Shown: positions 1-5,492 of the stretch, one piece after another
Layout: each line of letters opens with the position of its first letter
Position numbering within the stretch: the first letter of the stretch is position 1
Position numbers and translations under genes: made by a program
Source: Thermoprotei archaeon
GTDB taxonomy: Archaea; Thermoproteota; Nitrososphaeria; Geothermarchaeales; JDFR-13
Length of the DNA stretch: 9,743 nt
NCBI GenBank assembly: GCA_015661745.1
Contig: DQVL01000120.1
Location: 1 to 9,743, forward strand
Reading direction: 5' to 3'
The notes under the pieces: model-generated
What the model was told of the DNA's origin: nothing
The model's input: the letters and a program-made list of their open reading frames with translations, nothing else
The model's database searches: none

Positions 1-1
1 T

Positions 2-25
2 CAAATTTGATCGTTTATTTAACAT
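2..25 (-). CDS. Possible start of a divergent gene running off the left edge (partial)
   Basis: On the minus strand an ATG at 25-23 opens a frame that stays open to the window edge (M-L-N-K-R-S-N-L, eight codons). A GAGGGTG ribosome-binding-like stretch lies six bases upstream (32-38), and a TATA-like CTTTTAAAG sits about 25 bases upstream (45-53 on the plus strand). That combination suggests a gene start, but eight codons carry no family information, so the call rests only on these signals. If TSS and ATG coincide, as the TATA spacing suggests, the GAGGGTG would not be in the mRNA and its presence would be chance. Confidence 0.25.
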
Positions 26-100
26 CACAGACACCCTCAACAATCTTTAAAAGCATTAGTATCAATTAACTCTAACATTTTGAACAGCCAAAACTTTTGC

Positions 101-107
101 TTTTATC
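101..107 (+). promoter_or_regulatory. TATA box of the membrane HTH gene
   Basis: TTTTATC is centred near 104, about 29 bases before the ATG at 133. Archaeal transcription usually starts about 26-27 bases from the TATA centre, so the transcript should begin at about 130-131 and be practically leaderless. This supports ATG 133 over the upstream TTG at 97, which would lie upstream of the transcript. Confidence 0.5.
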
Positions 108-132
108 TTTTCGACAAAATAAAATTTTTAGA

Positions 133-552
133 ATGAGTAAAGAGCTACATGGCACAACATTAAAAGTATATCTCCATATATTAAGACGTGGAAAAGATAA
201 GATAGGAGTGAGGGAACTTATGAGAGAACTTGGTATGAAGACCCCTAGCCACGCATATTACCATCTAGACAAGCTTGTAACGATTGGTTTGCTCGAGAAA
301 AAATATGGAGATTATTATATAAATAAAAATATAAAAATTGACTATCTTAGGGACTTTATAATTACCTCTGGTCTTATAATTCCAAAATTTTTGTTTTATA
401 CTATGTTCAATTTAGTTATATTCTTATATTCATTGATAGCCCCCAATATACACGAACTTTATTGGTACATCACTATAATATCGTCTTCGATTGGAACAGC
501 AATATCAATGTATCAAACAATAATGTCATATAAGAAACTTAAAATCATATAG
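133..552 (+). CDS. Membrane-anchored winged-helix transcriptional regulator
   Basis: The 139-residue protein begins with a DNA-binding winged helix-turn-helix (about residues 8-65). A helix pair around VRELMRELGMKTPSHAYYHL is followed by the 'HLDKLVTIGLLEK' recognition/wing pattern typical of ArsR/MarR-like archaeal regulators. Two hydrophobic segments follow (about 82-103 and 109-131) and the tail is basic (SYKKLKII), so both ends should face the cytoplasm with the HTH tethered to the membrane. There is no sensor domain inside the protein. The next gene, 47 bases downstream on the same strand, encodes a single-pass protein with an outer domain and could supply one. The ATG at 133 was chosen because of the TATA box at 101-107. 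A TTG at 97 is in frame but would precede the predicted transcript start. The regulated genes are not known; self-regulation and control of the downstream gene are the simplest guesses. Confidence 0.75.
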   Translation: MSKELHGTTLKVYLHILRRGKDKIGVRELMRELGMKTPSHAYYHLDKLVTIGLLEKKYGDYYINKNIKIDYLRDFIITSGLIIPKFLFYTMFNLVIFLYSLIAPNIHELYWYITIISSSIGTAISMYQTIMSYKKLKII

Positions 553-599
553 TGTTCAAAACATTAGAATAATAGCTATATAATTCTATTAATTTATTG

Positions 600-1130
600 A
601 TGTTAAGTAATAGATCAGTTTTAATCCCTATATCTGGTGCAATATTGGCGCTACTCGTAATATTTACCTCTATTCAAATATATGAGATGAATATATTTAC
701 CCCAGATATTCAAGAAACTGAAATACCTGATACAAACATTCCATTAAATGAAGGTGAAATATATAAACAAGATCTTCAAATTGAACCCAGTATATATGAT
801 TCACCTATAATACTTATTTATATATTGATTGATTCAGAAAATCAAACCATCTTCGTGAGAATAAACGATATAGTTTTAAGTAATAATGGGATAGAAATAA
901 ACCTAACTGAAGGAGTCTTATTCAACGAAGGAATTTTAAAACCTAATCAAAAAATATTAGTTTCAGCGACAACTGTATATCCAGGAACAATAGACTATAT
1001 AAAAATAACATTAACTTATTCTATCAATGACGGTACTATATATGAATATAAGTCTGTAGAAGTGATAGAAGCTTTTAACGTTAGTTATAGAGATATTTAT
1101 GAAATAATAATCCCAATAAAAATTAGATAA
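600..1130 (+). CDS. Single-pass membrane or secreted protein with beta-rich outer domain, unknown function
   Basis: I do not recognise this 176-residue protein. It starts with a short polar stretch and one hydrophobic segment (about residues 7-24, SVLIPISGAILALLVIF), which could be a signal anchor or an uncleaved signal peptide. A Pro/Thr/Glu-containing linker (about 33-52) follows. Residues 53-176 alternate hydrophobic and polar residues in the way of a beta-sandwich. Three N-glycosylation sequons lie in the outer part (NQT at 81, NLT at 101, NVS at 160), consistent with exposure outside the cell. There is no cysteine and no catalytic motif. It follows the membrane HTH gene by 47 bases on the same strand and may share its transcript. 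TATA-like sequence CTATATAAT (576-584) is slightly too close to the ATG for a classical promoter. A TTG directly before the ATG (597) is a less likely start. A surface ligand-binding partner of the HTH protein is inference only. Confidence 0.65.
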   Translation: MLSNRSVLIPISGAILALLVIFTSIQIYEMNIFTPDIQETEIPDTNIPLNEGEIYKQDLQIEPSIYDSPIILIYILIDSENQTIFVRINDIVLSNNGIEINLTEGVLFNEGILKPNQKILVSATTVYPGTIDYIKITLTYSINDGTIYEYKSVEVIEAFNVSYRDIYEIIIPIKIR

Positions 1131-1151
1131 TTGAACTGTACGAGAAGATGG

Positions 1152-1172
1152 AATGGTATTATAAATGCCATT
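1152..1172. repeat. 21-base inverted repeat in the intergenic region before rtcB
   Basis: The sequence AATGGTATT, a three-base spacer ATA, and AATGCCATT form a near-perfect palindrome: nine-base arms, eight Watson-Crick pairs and one G-T. It lies 21 bases after the stop of the upstream membrane-protein gene and about 84 bases before the rtcB ATG. No T-run follows directly, so a hairpin terminator is not clearly supported. An operator bound by a dimeric regulator, such as a winged-helix protein, is an alternative. Function is undetermined. Confidence 0.5.
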
Positions 1173-1207
1173 ACACTTATACCCTTGTTAAACACATAGA
1201 TAACTTT

Positions 1208-1247
1208 AATTATTATATATAGGAGTTAGATTAGATATAGTGGAGGG
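1208..1247 (+). promoter_or_regulatory. rtcB promoter and ribosome binding site
   Basis: An AT-rich TATA-like stretch (AATTATTATATATA, about 1208-1220, centre about 1215) predicts transcription starting near 1241. The purine run GGAGGG at 1242-1247 is complementary to the archaeal 16S 3' end (anti-SD core CCUCC) and ends eight bases before the ATG at 1256. The leader would thus be about 15 bases and consist mainly of the ribosome binding site. Confidence 0.5.
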
Positions 1248-1255
1248 ACCGACAG

Positions 1256-2713
1256 ATGCCCACGTTTCCATTTATAGAGAAAGAGAGGTATATCTGGGAA
1301 ATACCTAGAAATTATAGACATGATATGAGAGTCCCTGTCCGAATATACGCGACTAAACAGCAACTTGATAAAATGACACAAGATAGAACAGTTATGCAGG
1401 GTGTTAATGTAGCAACACTACCTGGAATACAAAAATTTAGTATTATACTCCCAGACGGACATCAAGGATATGGATTCCCTATAGGAGGGGTTGCGGCTGT
1501 AGATGGTGAAGAAGGAGTTATTAGTCCAGGTGGAGTGGGATATGACATAAATTGTGGAGTGAGAGTTATAAGGACAAATCTAGACTATAATGACGTTAAA
1601 CCAAAAATAAAGGAGTTAGCAGATGTATTGTTTAAAAATGTTCCCGCTGGCCTAGGAAGTAGAAGGAGAGATTTCAATGTAACTAGAAATGAATTAGATA
1701 AGATAGCTATTGAGGGGGCGAGGTATATCATTAGTAAATTTGGATTGGGGTGGGATGAAGATATAGAAAGAATTGAGGAATATGGTGCGATTGAAGGGGC
1801 AGATCCAAGTTATGTAAGTGATACAGCTAAAAGAAGGGGATTGAACCAAATAGGGACATTAGGTAGTGGAAACCACTTTCTAGAAATCCAGTTTGTTGAT
1901 AAGATCTTCAATATGGAAATGGCCAAGGCAATGGGTATTACTCATGAGGGACAAGTCGTTATAATGGTTCACTGTGGCAGTAGAGGATATGGTCATCAAG
2001 TATGTAGTGACTACTTAAAAGTCATGGATAGAGCCATTAGAAAATATGGTATTAAATTACCAGATAGGGAACTTGCATATGCACCTATTAAAAGCCCTGA
2101 GACACAGCAATACTTAAAGGCATTTAAATCAGCGGTAAATTTTGCATTCGCAAATAGACAGGCGATAAGCCATTGGGTGAGGCAAAGCTTTGAAAAAGTA
2201 TTCAAGACTGATGCCGATAAACTTGATATGGAGATTATTTACGATGTAGCTCATAATATAGTCAAACCTGAAGAACATATAGTTAATGGAAAAAGGAAAT
2301 TGTTGTATGTCCATAGAAAAGGAGCAACAAGAAGCCTACCTAAAGGACATCCACTTCTACCAAAAGTATATAAGTCAATAGGACAGCCAGTATTAATTCC
2401 TGGAAGTATGGGGACACCTTCATATATTTTAATTGGACATCCAAAGAGCCCTGATAGAAGTTTCGCTTCGGCCCCTCATGGATCTGGAAGGTTATTAAGT
2501 AGATCAGCGGCTAAAAGAATGTATAGGGGGGAACAGATAATAAGGGAATTGACCCAGCAGGGAGTAATAGTAAGAGCTGATTCAATGGCAACAATTACCG
2601 AAGAAGTTCAATATGCATATAAAGACAGTAATGAAGTGGCCATGGTTGCTGAGGTGGCTGGGCTTGCTTATAGAGCTGTAAGAATGAAACCTATCGCGGT
2701 AGTCAAGGGATAA
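1256..2713 (+). CDS. rtcB: RtcB RNA-splicing ligase (tRNA ligase)
   Basis: RtcB joins a 2',3'-cyclic phosphate (or 3'-phosphate) end to a 5'-OH end using GTP and Mn2+. In archaea it seals exons after the tRNA-splicing endonuclease cuts and also works in RNA repair. The 485-residue length is usual for the family. The metal/nucleotide residues known from the Pyrococcus enzyme are visible: D97 and C100 in YDINCGVR, H207 in GSGNHFLE, H239 in VHCGSRG, H333 in DVAHN, and the guanylylated histidine H408 in APHGSGR. The HRKGATR motif (353-359) and the C-terminal VVKG with K484 are also present. Some archaeal relatives carry an intein; this one is uninterrupted. The start is supported by GGAGGG at 1242-1247. 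The gene appears monocistronic, with the SWIM gene converging on it 38 bases downstream. Archease, its usual activating partner, is not in this window. Confidence 0.97.
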   Translation: MPTFPFIEKERYIWEIPRNYRHDMRVPVRIYATKQQLDKMTQDRTVMQGVNVATLPGIQKFSIILPDGHQGYGFPIGGVAAVDGEEGVISPGGVGYDINCGVRVIRTNLDYNDVKPKIKELADVLFKNVPAGLGSRRRDFNVTRNELDKIAIEGARYIISKFGLGWDEDIERIEEYGAIEGADPSYVSDTAKRRGLNQIGTLGSGNHFLEIQFVDKIFNMEMAKAMGITHEGQVVIMVHCGSRGYGHQVCSDYLKVMDRAIRKYGIKLPDRELAYAPIKSPETQQYLKAFKSAVNFAFANRQAISHWVRQSFEKVFKTDADKLDMEIIYDVAHNIVKPEEHIVNGKRKLLYVHRKGATRSLPKGHPLLPKVYKSIGQPVLIPGSMGTPSYILIGHPKSPDRSFASAPHGSGRLLSRSAAKRMYRGEQIIRELTQQGVIVRADSMATITEEVQYAYKDSNEVAMVAEVAGLAYRAVRMKPIAVVKG

Positions 2714-2751
2714 CCAAGTTATTCATATAGAGAATCAAAATATATATATTA

Positions 2752-3195
2752 TCATTTACTTAGAGAATCATAGAATAAACTAAGAGCTAACATTTCCAAA
2801 TTGCTGACTTGGTAGTCAAAACTAATAAGGGAGTCTACAGCTAAATCGAGTGAGAAACTTATAAGATGATAACATGGATATCTCCTAGTTATATTAAGTG
2901 AGAATTTGCTGTAGCATCCGCAATATCCTGAAAATGGAAATATTATATATTCTCCATGTCTACCAAGAAATGTATATAAATCAATTGTCCATTCAGGAGA
3001 CCCAACTAGACTTATCCTATATCTCCTTGAGTATCCCTTACCGAAGTTTCTTAATGAAACTATACCTCGTTCCCCAAAACGATTTATTATTTTTTCAACA
3101 ATATAGTCGTCAACACATTGATTTTTTATAAGGTATGTAGCTAAATCTTCGTCAAAAACATTCCTTAAAATCTTCATCTTTAATGTAATATCCAT
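2752..3195 (-). CDS. Small SWIM zinc-finger protein
   Basis: The 147-residue protein has a SWIM-type zinc-binding signature C-x-C-x(n)-C-x-H: C92, C94, C108 and H110 (YCGCY ... PCYH), with 13 residues between the second and third ligand. N-terminal residues 1-45 look helical. Residues 48-87 look like a short beta meander leading into the finger, and 110-145 is helical. SWIM modules are known in Sws1-type partners of Rad51 paralogues, in MEKK1 and in bacterial SNF2-like proteins. Small stand-alone SWIM proteins occur in archaea, and a recombination-linked role with RadA paralogues is a plausible inference, not shown here. Transcription should start close to the ATG, because a TTTATA box lies 28 bases upstream. 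The gene diverges from the 5S rRNA promoter and converges on rtcB. No other cysteine pair suggests a second zinc site (C27 is isolated). Confidence 0.7.
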   Translation of the reverse strand: MDITLKMKILRNVFDEDLATYLIKNQCVDDYIVEKIINRFGERGIVSLRNFGKGYSRRYRISLVGSPEWTIDLYTFLGRHGEYIIFPFSGYCGCYSKFSLNITRRYPCYHLISFSLDLAVDSLISFDYQVSNLEMLALSLFYDSLSK

Positions 3196-3220
3196 GAGTT
3201 ATCATCCCTCCACCTATGGC

Positions 3221-3227
3221 TATAAAC
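3221..3227 (-). promoter_or_regulatory. TATA box of the SWIM gene
   Basis: On the minus strand GTTTATA (rc of 3221-3227) is centred about 28 bases before the A of the ATG (3195). This predicts a leaderless or nearly leaderless transcript. The GGTGGAGGGATGAT purine stretch at about 3201-3214 resembles a ribosome binding site but would mostly lie upstream of that start, so either it is not used or transcription starts earlier. Confidence 0.45.
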
Positions 3228-3280
3228 ACATATGGCAACAATTACATGTTAATTTTCCCATTCCAATAAACTGATTAAGC

Positions 3281-3289
3281 TTTTATAAA
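3281..3289 (+). promoter_or_regulatory. TATA box of the 5S rRNA transcript
   Basis: TTTTATAAA, preceded by purine-containing TTAAGC (a possible BRE), is centred at about 3285. The expected start is 26-28 bases downstream, at about 3311-3313, immediately before the mature 5' end of the 5S rRNA at about 3315. The spacing match makes this the best-supported promoter in the window. Confidence 0.75.
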
Positions 3290-3314
3290 TGTGTTAGAAA
3301 ATATCAATATTGAA

Positions 3315-3443
3315 GTGGGTGGCCGGCCATACCATCCCAGGGTACGCCCGAACCCATTCCGAACTCGGAAGCTAAGCTGGGATGGGCCGATCTGAGTAGT
3401 GGGCTCCGAGAGGGCCCGCGAAAAGACGGTGCTGGCCACCCAC
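3315..3443 (+). rRNA. rrf: 5S ribosomal RNA
   Basis: The gene has the closing helix I, formed by GTGGGTGGCC at 3315-3324 pairing with GGCCACCCAC at 3434-3443. Flanking AA/TT extends the helix by two pairs. The universally conserved loop and helix segment CCGAACTCGGAAGCTAAG lies at 3369-3386. GC content is far above the surrounding DNA, as expected for a structural RNA of a hyperthermophile. Length is about 129 bases. There is no 16S or 23S gene next to it, which is typical of crenarchaea where 5S is transcribed separately. It has its own TATA box. No T-run follows within the next 24 bases, so the primary transcript may continue into the small ORF at 3468. Confidence 0.97.
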
Positions 3444-3456
3444 TTAATATAGACCG

Positions 3457-3462
3457 GGTGAT
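3457..3462 (+). promoter_or_regulatory. Strong ribosome binding site (GGTGAT) of the post-5S micro-ORF
   Basis: GGTGAT is a perfect complement of the AUCACC part of the archaeal 16S 3' end. It lies five bases before the ATG at 3468. A Shine-Dalgarno site implies a real 5' leader, so the ORF must be translated from an RNA starting upstream, and the 5S transcript is the obvious candidate. Confidence 0.6.
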
Positions 3463-3467
3463 ATGTT

Positions 3468-3593
3468 ATGGAGATAAATATGTTCTATGACTTAATGGTT
3501 GCCTTAACTACCGCTCTTACATCACTGGCAATCATAATGGTTATATTTGGAGAATACATAGCTACAAAGAGGGGAGAGGGGAGGAAGTCTTAG
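3468..3593 (+). CDS. 41-residue single-pass membrane micro-protein downstream of 5S rRNA
   Basis: The sequence opens with MEINMFYDLM, continues with a hydrophobic helix (about residues 9-29, VALTTALTSLAIIMVIFG) and ends in a basic tail (TKRGEGRKS). It therefore looks like a single-pass membrane protein with its C terminus in the cytoplasm. The ORF has a perfect GGTGAT ribosome binding site five bases upstream, and its start is 24 bases after the end of 5S rRNA. It has no TATA box of its own at the right distance that could exclude 5S co-transcription. Its stop codon overlaps the convergent stop of the RPA-like gene by three bases (3590-3593 region). T-rich runs at 3594-3606 could end the transcript. 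I recognise no family. The strong RBS and clean membrane profile argue for a real gene, but its size keeps this tentative. Confidence 0.6.
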   Translation: MEINMFYDLMVALTTALTSLAIIMVIFGEYIATKRGEGRKS

Positions 3594-5074
3594 ATTTTCT
3601 CTATTTTACTAAAGGCCCTTAACCTCACCTTTAACGGAGAATAAGGACTTCTAGATAACAGAGATTGTAGATCCACTAGTGCAGCTTTAATTCTTACCCA
3701 GTCACCCAACCCTAAATTATCATTTGTATATTCCTGGAGATTACCTCTATATATTACAGAGAATGGCTCCCCCAGTTTATCTTCAAGTATTAATTCGTTT
3801 ACATCTATATCTTTTTCAGGATTCTTTATTGATACTATCTTACCAGTTATATTAACATATCTATCATACATAGCTATATCGGTTACATTCACATTACGAA
3901 TGTTGTATGAGAGTTTATTATTACCCCCCTTTTCTACATTCGTGATATCAGTCGTAAATAAATTAATGATTTTAGAAGAAAAGGAGGATCTTATAGAGGC
4001 TCTAAACATATCGATATAAACTTCGTCGCCCTCCATAAAATTTCTAAATAATTCAATTTTTGGACCTATAACAGAGAGCGTAGCCTCATGTTCACCGTCA
4101 AAAACAAGAATATTGAGGATACGATAATTAAGCCGCTCCCGTATGACTCCATATGATACAAGCTTTACGTAAACCCGTGCTAAATTAAATCCATTGACAA
4201 CTTCGTTCAACATTATACTTTTTGGTTCAAGAGGTATATCTAAATCTGATGCGGGCTCTATATGTGAAGCTTTTGTCAACCTTATTTCAAATTCTCCGCG
4301 CTTATTCACACGACCACGTCCATTGTATATTTTTATAGGTATACCGGGTTTCAACTTATATATCTCCATCGGTAACTCTGACCAGGAAGTACATCTTATA
4401 GCCATGTTTTTATAGCCAATATAGAGGGAGTAGAGTTCACGAAGCTCCCCATTAACATTTATTTTCCTGGATGATGGCTGATTTAATAAAATCCCATAAG
4501 TAAAAACTGCTTCATCAGATTTAAGATTATCAATAGCCTTAAAAAAGATGTCTTCTTTCGGCAGTTTATCATCTAAATCAAAACGTGGTTCAATTACTGC
4601 CTTGTTTGGAACGTGTATTTCTAAATCACCTTGGATATTTGACCTTGTATAGCAGCCTTTTATTTCAATGGGCATCCCTTTTTCTATTCCTATTCTCTTT
4701 AAATCATCAATGGTTCTGTTCCAAAAAATAATTGGAAGAATCATCGTATCATCCATAACACCCCCCCTAGTTAGGACTCCGTTTTTATACCTAACTGAGG
4801 AGGATAGCCATATCAGCCTAACTAATAGATGTACATTCGATAAACCGTTTATTAACTCATCAAGAGAGAGATGCTGAGTTCCTCTCTTCTCAGGTGAGAC
4901 TTTATATTCAAGGTATATCAAATATAATGCTGTCTTTCTAGACACACCAAGACTTTCAATGTATTCATTAATCATTTTTTCAATATCATACCTCTTTAGT
5001 GTAGGGACATTCTCAAGTATATACTCAAGAAGCTCTTTTTCATCCATATCATCCTTCATATTCCCATTAACCAT
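3590..5074 (-). CDS. RPA-like single-stranded-DNA-binding protein with four OB-fold units
   Basis: The 494-residue protein has a helical N-terminal domain (about 10-60, ELLEYILENVPTLKRYDIEK...) like that of archaeal RPA large subunits. Four predicted OB-fold units follow at about 80-165, 187-273, 290-378 and 395-490. Two linkers are clearly related: IEPRFDLDDKLPKEDIFF at 161-178 and IEPASDLDIPLEPKSIML at 272-289, a sign of internal duplication. There is no CxxC zinc-finger in the C-terminal part, unlike several RPA70-type proteins. RPA coats single-stranded DNA in replication, repair and recombination. ATG 5074 gives the longest frame. A TATA-like TATTTTAAT centred near 5093 puts transcription start at about 5067, so the in-frame ATG at 5059 (MKDDMDEK) is a serious alternative. 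It lies last in a minus-strand run behind the Alba gene (53-base gap). The family call is moderate: it might be another archaeal multi-OB nucleic-acid-binding protein. Confidence 0.7.
   Translation of the reverse strand: MVNGNMKDDMDEKELLEYILENVPTLKRYDIEKMINEYIESLGVSRKTALYLIYLEYKVSPEKRGTQHLSLDELINGLSNVHLLVRLIWLSSSVRYKNGVLTRGGVMDDTMILPIIFWNRTIDDLKRIGIEKGMPIEIKGCYTRSNIQGDLEIHVPNKAVIEPRFDLDDKLPKEDIFFKAIDNLKSDEAVFTYGILLNQPSSRKINVNGELRELYSLYIGYKNMAIRCTSWSELPMEIYKLKPGIPIKIYNGRGRVNKRGEFEIRLTKASHIEPASDLDIPLEPKSIMLNEVVNGFNLARVYVKLVSYGVIRERLNYRILNILVFDGEHEATLSVIGPKIELFRNFMEGDEVYIDMFRASIRSSFSSKIINLFTTDITNVEKGGNNKLSYNIRNVNVTDIAMYDRYVNITGKIVSIKNPEKDIDVNELILEDKLGEPFSVIYRGNLQEYTNDNLGLGDWVRIKAALVDLQSLLSRSPYSPLKVRLRAFSKIEKI
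3594..3606 (+). terminator. Possible T-rich terminator of the 5S/micro-ORF transcript
   Basis: ATTTTCTCTATTTTA directly after the micro-ORF stop carries two T4 runs on the plus strand. Crenarchaeal termination commonly occurs at such U-tracts without a hairpin. The same bases encode the C-terminal residues of the convergent RPA-like protein, so the composition may be partly coding constraint. Confidence 0.3.
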
Positions 5075-5088
5075 AACAATATAGGGAG

Positions 5089-5097
5089 ATTAAAATA
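5089..5097 (-). promoter_or_regulatory. Weak TATA-like element upstream of the RPA-like gene
   Basis: On the minus strand TATTTTAAT is centred about 19 bases before ATG 5074 and about 34 before ATG 5059. The second spacing fits a short-leader transcript starting near 5067, which would favour the shorter protein. The box is weak and co-transcription from Alba is also possible. Confidence 0.3.
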
Positions 5098-5127
5098 ATA
5101 ATTCATAATGGAATGTAAAGTATTAAT

Positions 5128-5421
5128 CTAAATTGCCTGTTTAGCCCTATCTATAATATGAATCCTTAATCTGGACACTTTTTTTGGTAAGCCTCTCACA
5201 GTCTCGCCCTCAACCATATCAATCTCCACTTTTTCAATGTCCAATGTATCATGACCAAATAAATACTTAAGATAATTATATACATCTACTGCTTTACAGA
5301 TGTTTGATCCTAAGGCTTCTAATATAATTTCATGCGATCCTTTCTCTAGTAATTTAAGGCACACATTTAAATAAAAAGACATGCCTTTCTTACCTACATA
5401 AACTATGGGAACACTCTTCAT
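5128..5421 (-). CDS. Alba-family DNA/RNA-binding protein
   Basis: The 97-residue protein matches Alba over its whole length. The strand-loop VPIVYVGKKGMSFYL carries the lysine pair K11-K12, equivalent to the acetylated/DNA-contacting lysines of Sulfolobus Sso10b. The helix IILEALGSNICKAVDVYN contains the diagnostic KAVD (43-46). A variable hairpin loop (VEGETVRGLPKKVSR, about 70-84) and last strand (RLRIHII) follow. Alba forms dimers that coat DNA and RNA in archaeal chromatin. The arginine pair of typical ARGRAISKAVD is replaced by leucine and serine (L37, S39), so it is a divergent paralogue. KAVDVYN resembles the Alba2/Sso10b2 type more than Alba1; this is from memory. ATG 5421 is preferred over ATG 5433 (which would add MVLI) because the TATA box at 5448-5455 is 30 bases away and would start transcription at about 5425. 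Confidence 0.85.
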   Translation of the reverse strand: MKSVPIVYVGKKGMSFYLNVCLKLLEKGSHEIILEALGSNICKAVDVYNYLKYLFGHDTLDIEKVEIDMVEGETVRGLPKKVSRLRIHIIDRAKQAI

Positions 5422-5447
5422 AATTAACACCATAGATGATCTAATTT

Positions 5448-5455
5448 ATTATAAA
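5448..5455 (-). promoter_or_regulatory. TATA box of the Alba gene
   Basis: On the minus strand TTTATAAT (rc of 5448-5455) is centred about 30 bases before ATG 5421 and 18 before ATG 5433. Only the first distance fits an archaeal promoter, giving a leader of about four bases. This suggests the Alba gene is transcribed separately from DUF2070 upstream, which ends 38 bases before the box. Confidence 0.5.
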
Positions 5456-5492
5456 ACTATTGATCAGCTTGTAATAATAAGGTGTAGGTTTA

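Noticed and set aside
97..132. TTG at 97 as the start of the membrane HTH gene
   Set aside because: The TATA box at 101-107 lies downstream of it, and the ATG at 133 fits the promoter distance and the HTH domain border.
2011..2314. Minus-strand ORFs of 64 and 61 codons inside rtcB
   Set aside because: They are opposite to a strongly conserved RtcB reading frame, resemble no family and lack ribosome binding sites.
1256..2713. An intein in rtcB
   Set aside because: Related archaeal RtcB proteins sometimes have one, but the frame here runs uninterrupted through the YDINC site at the normal length.
3196..3314. Hidden gene or guide RNA in the SWIM-5S intergenic region
   Set aside because: It holds two divergent promoters only; no ORF, box motif or tRNA-like fold could be seen by eye.
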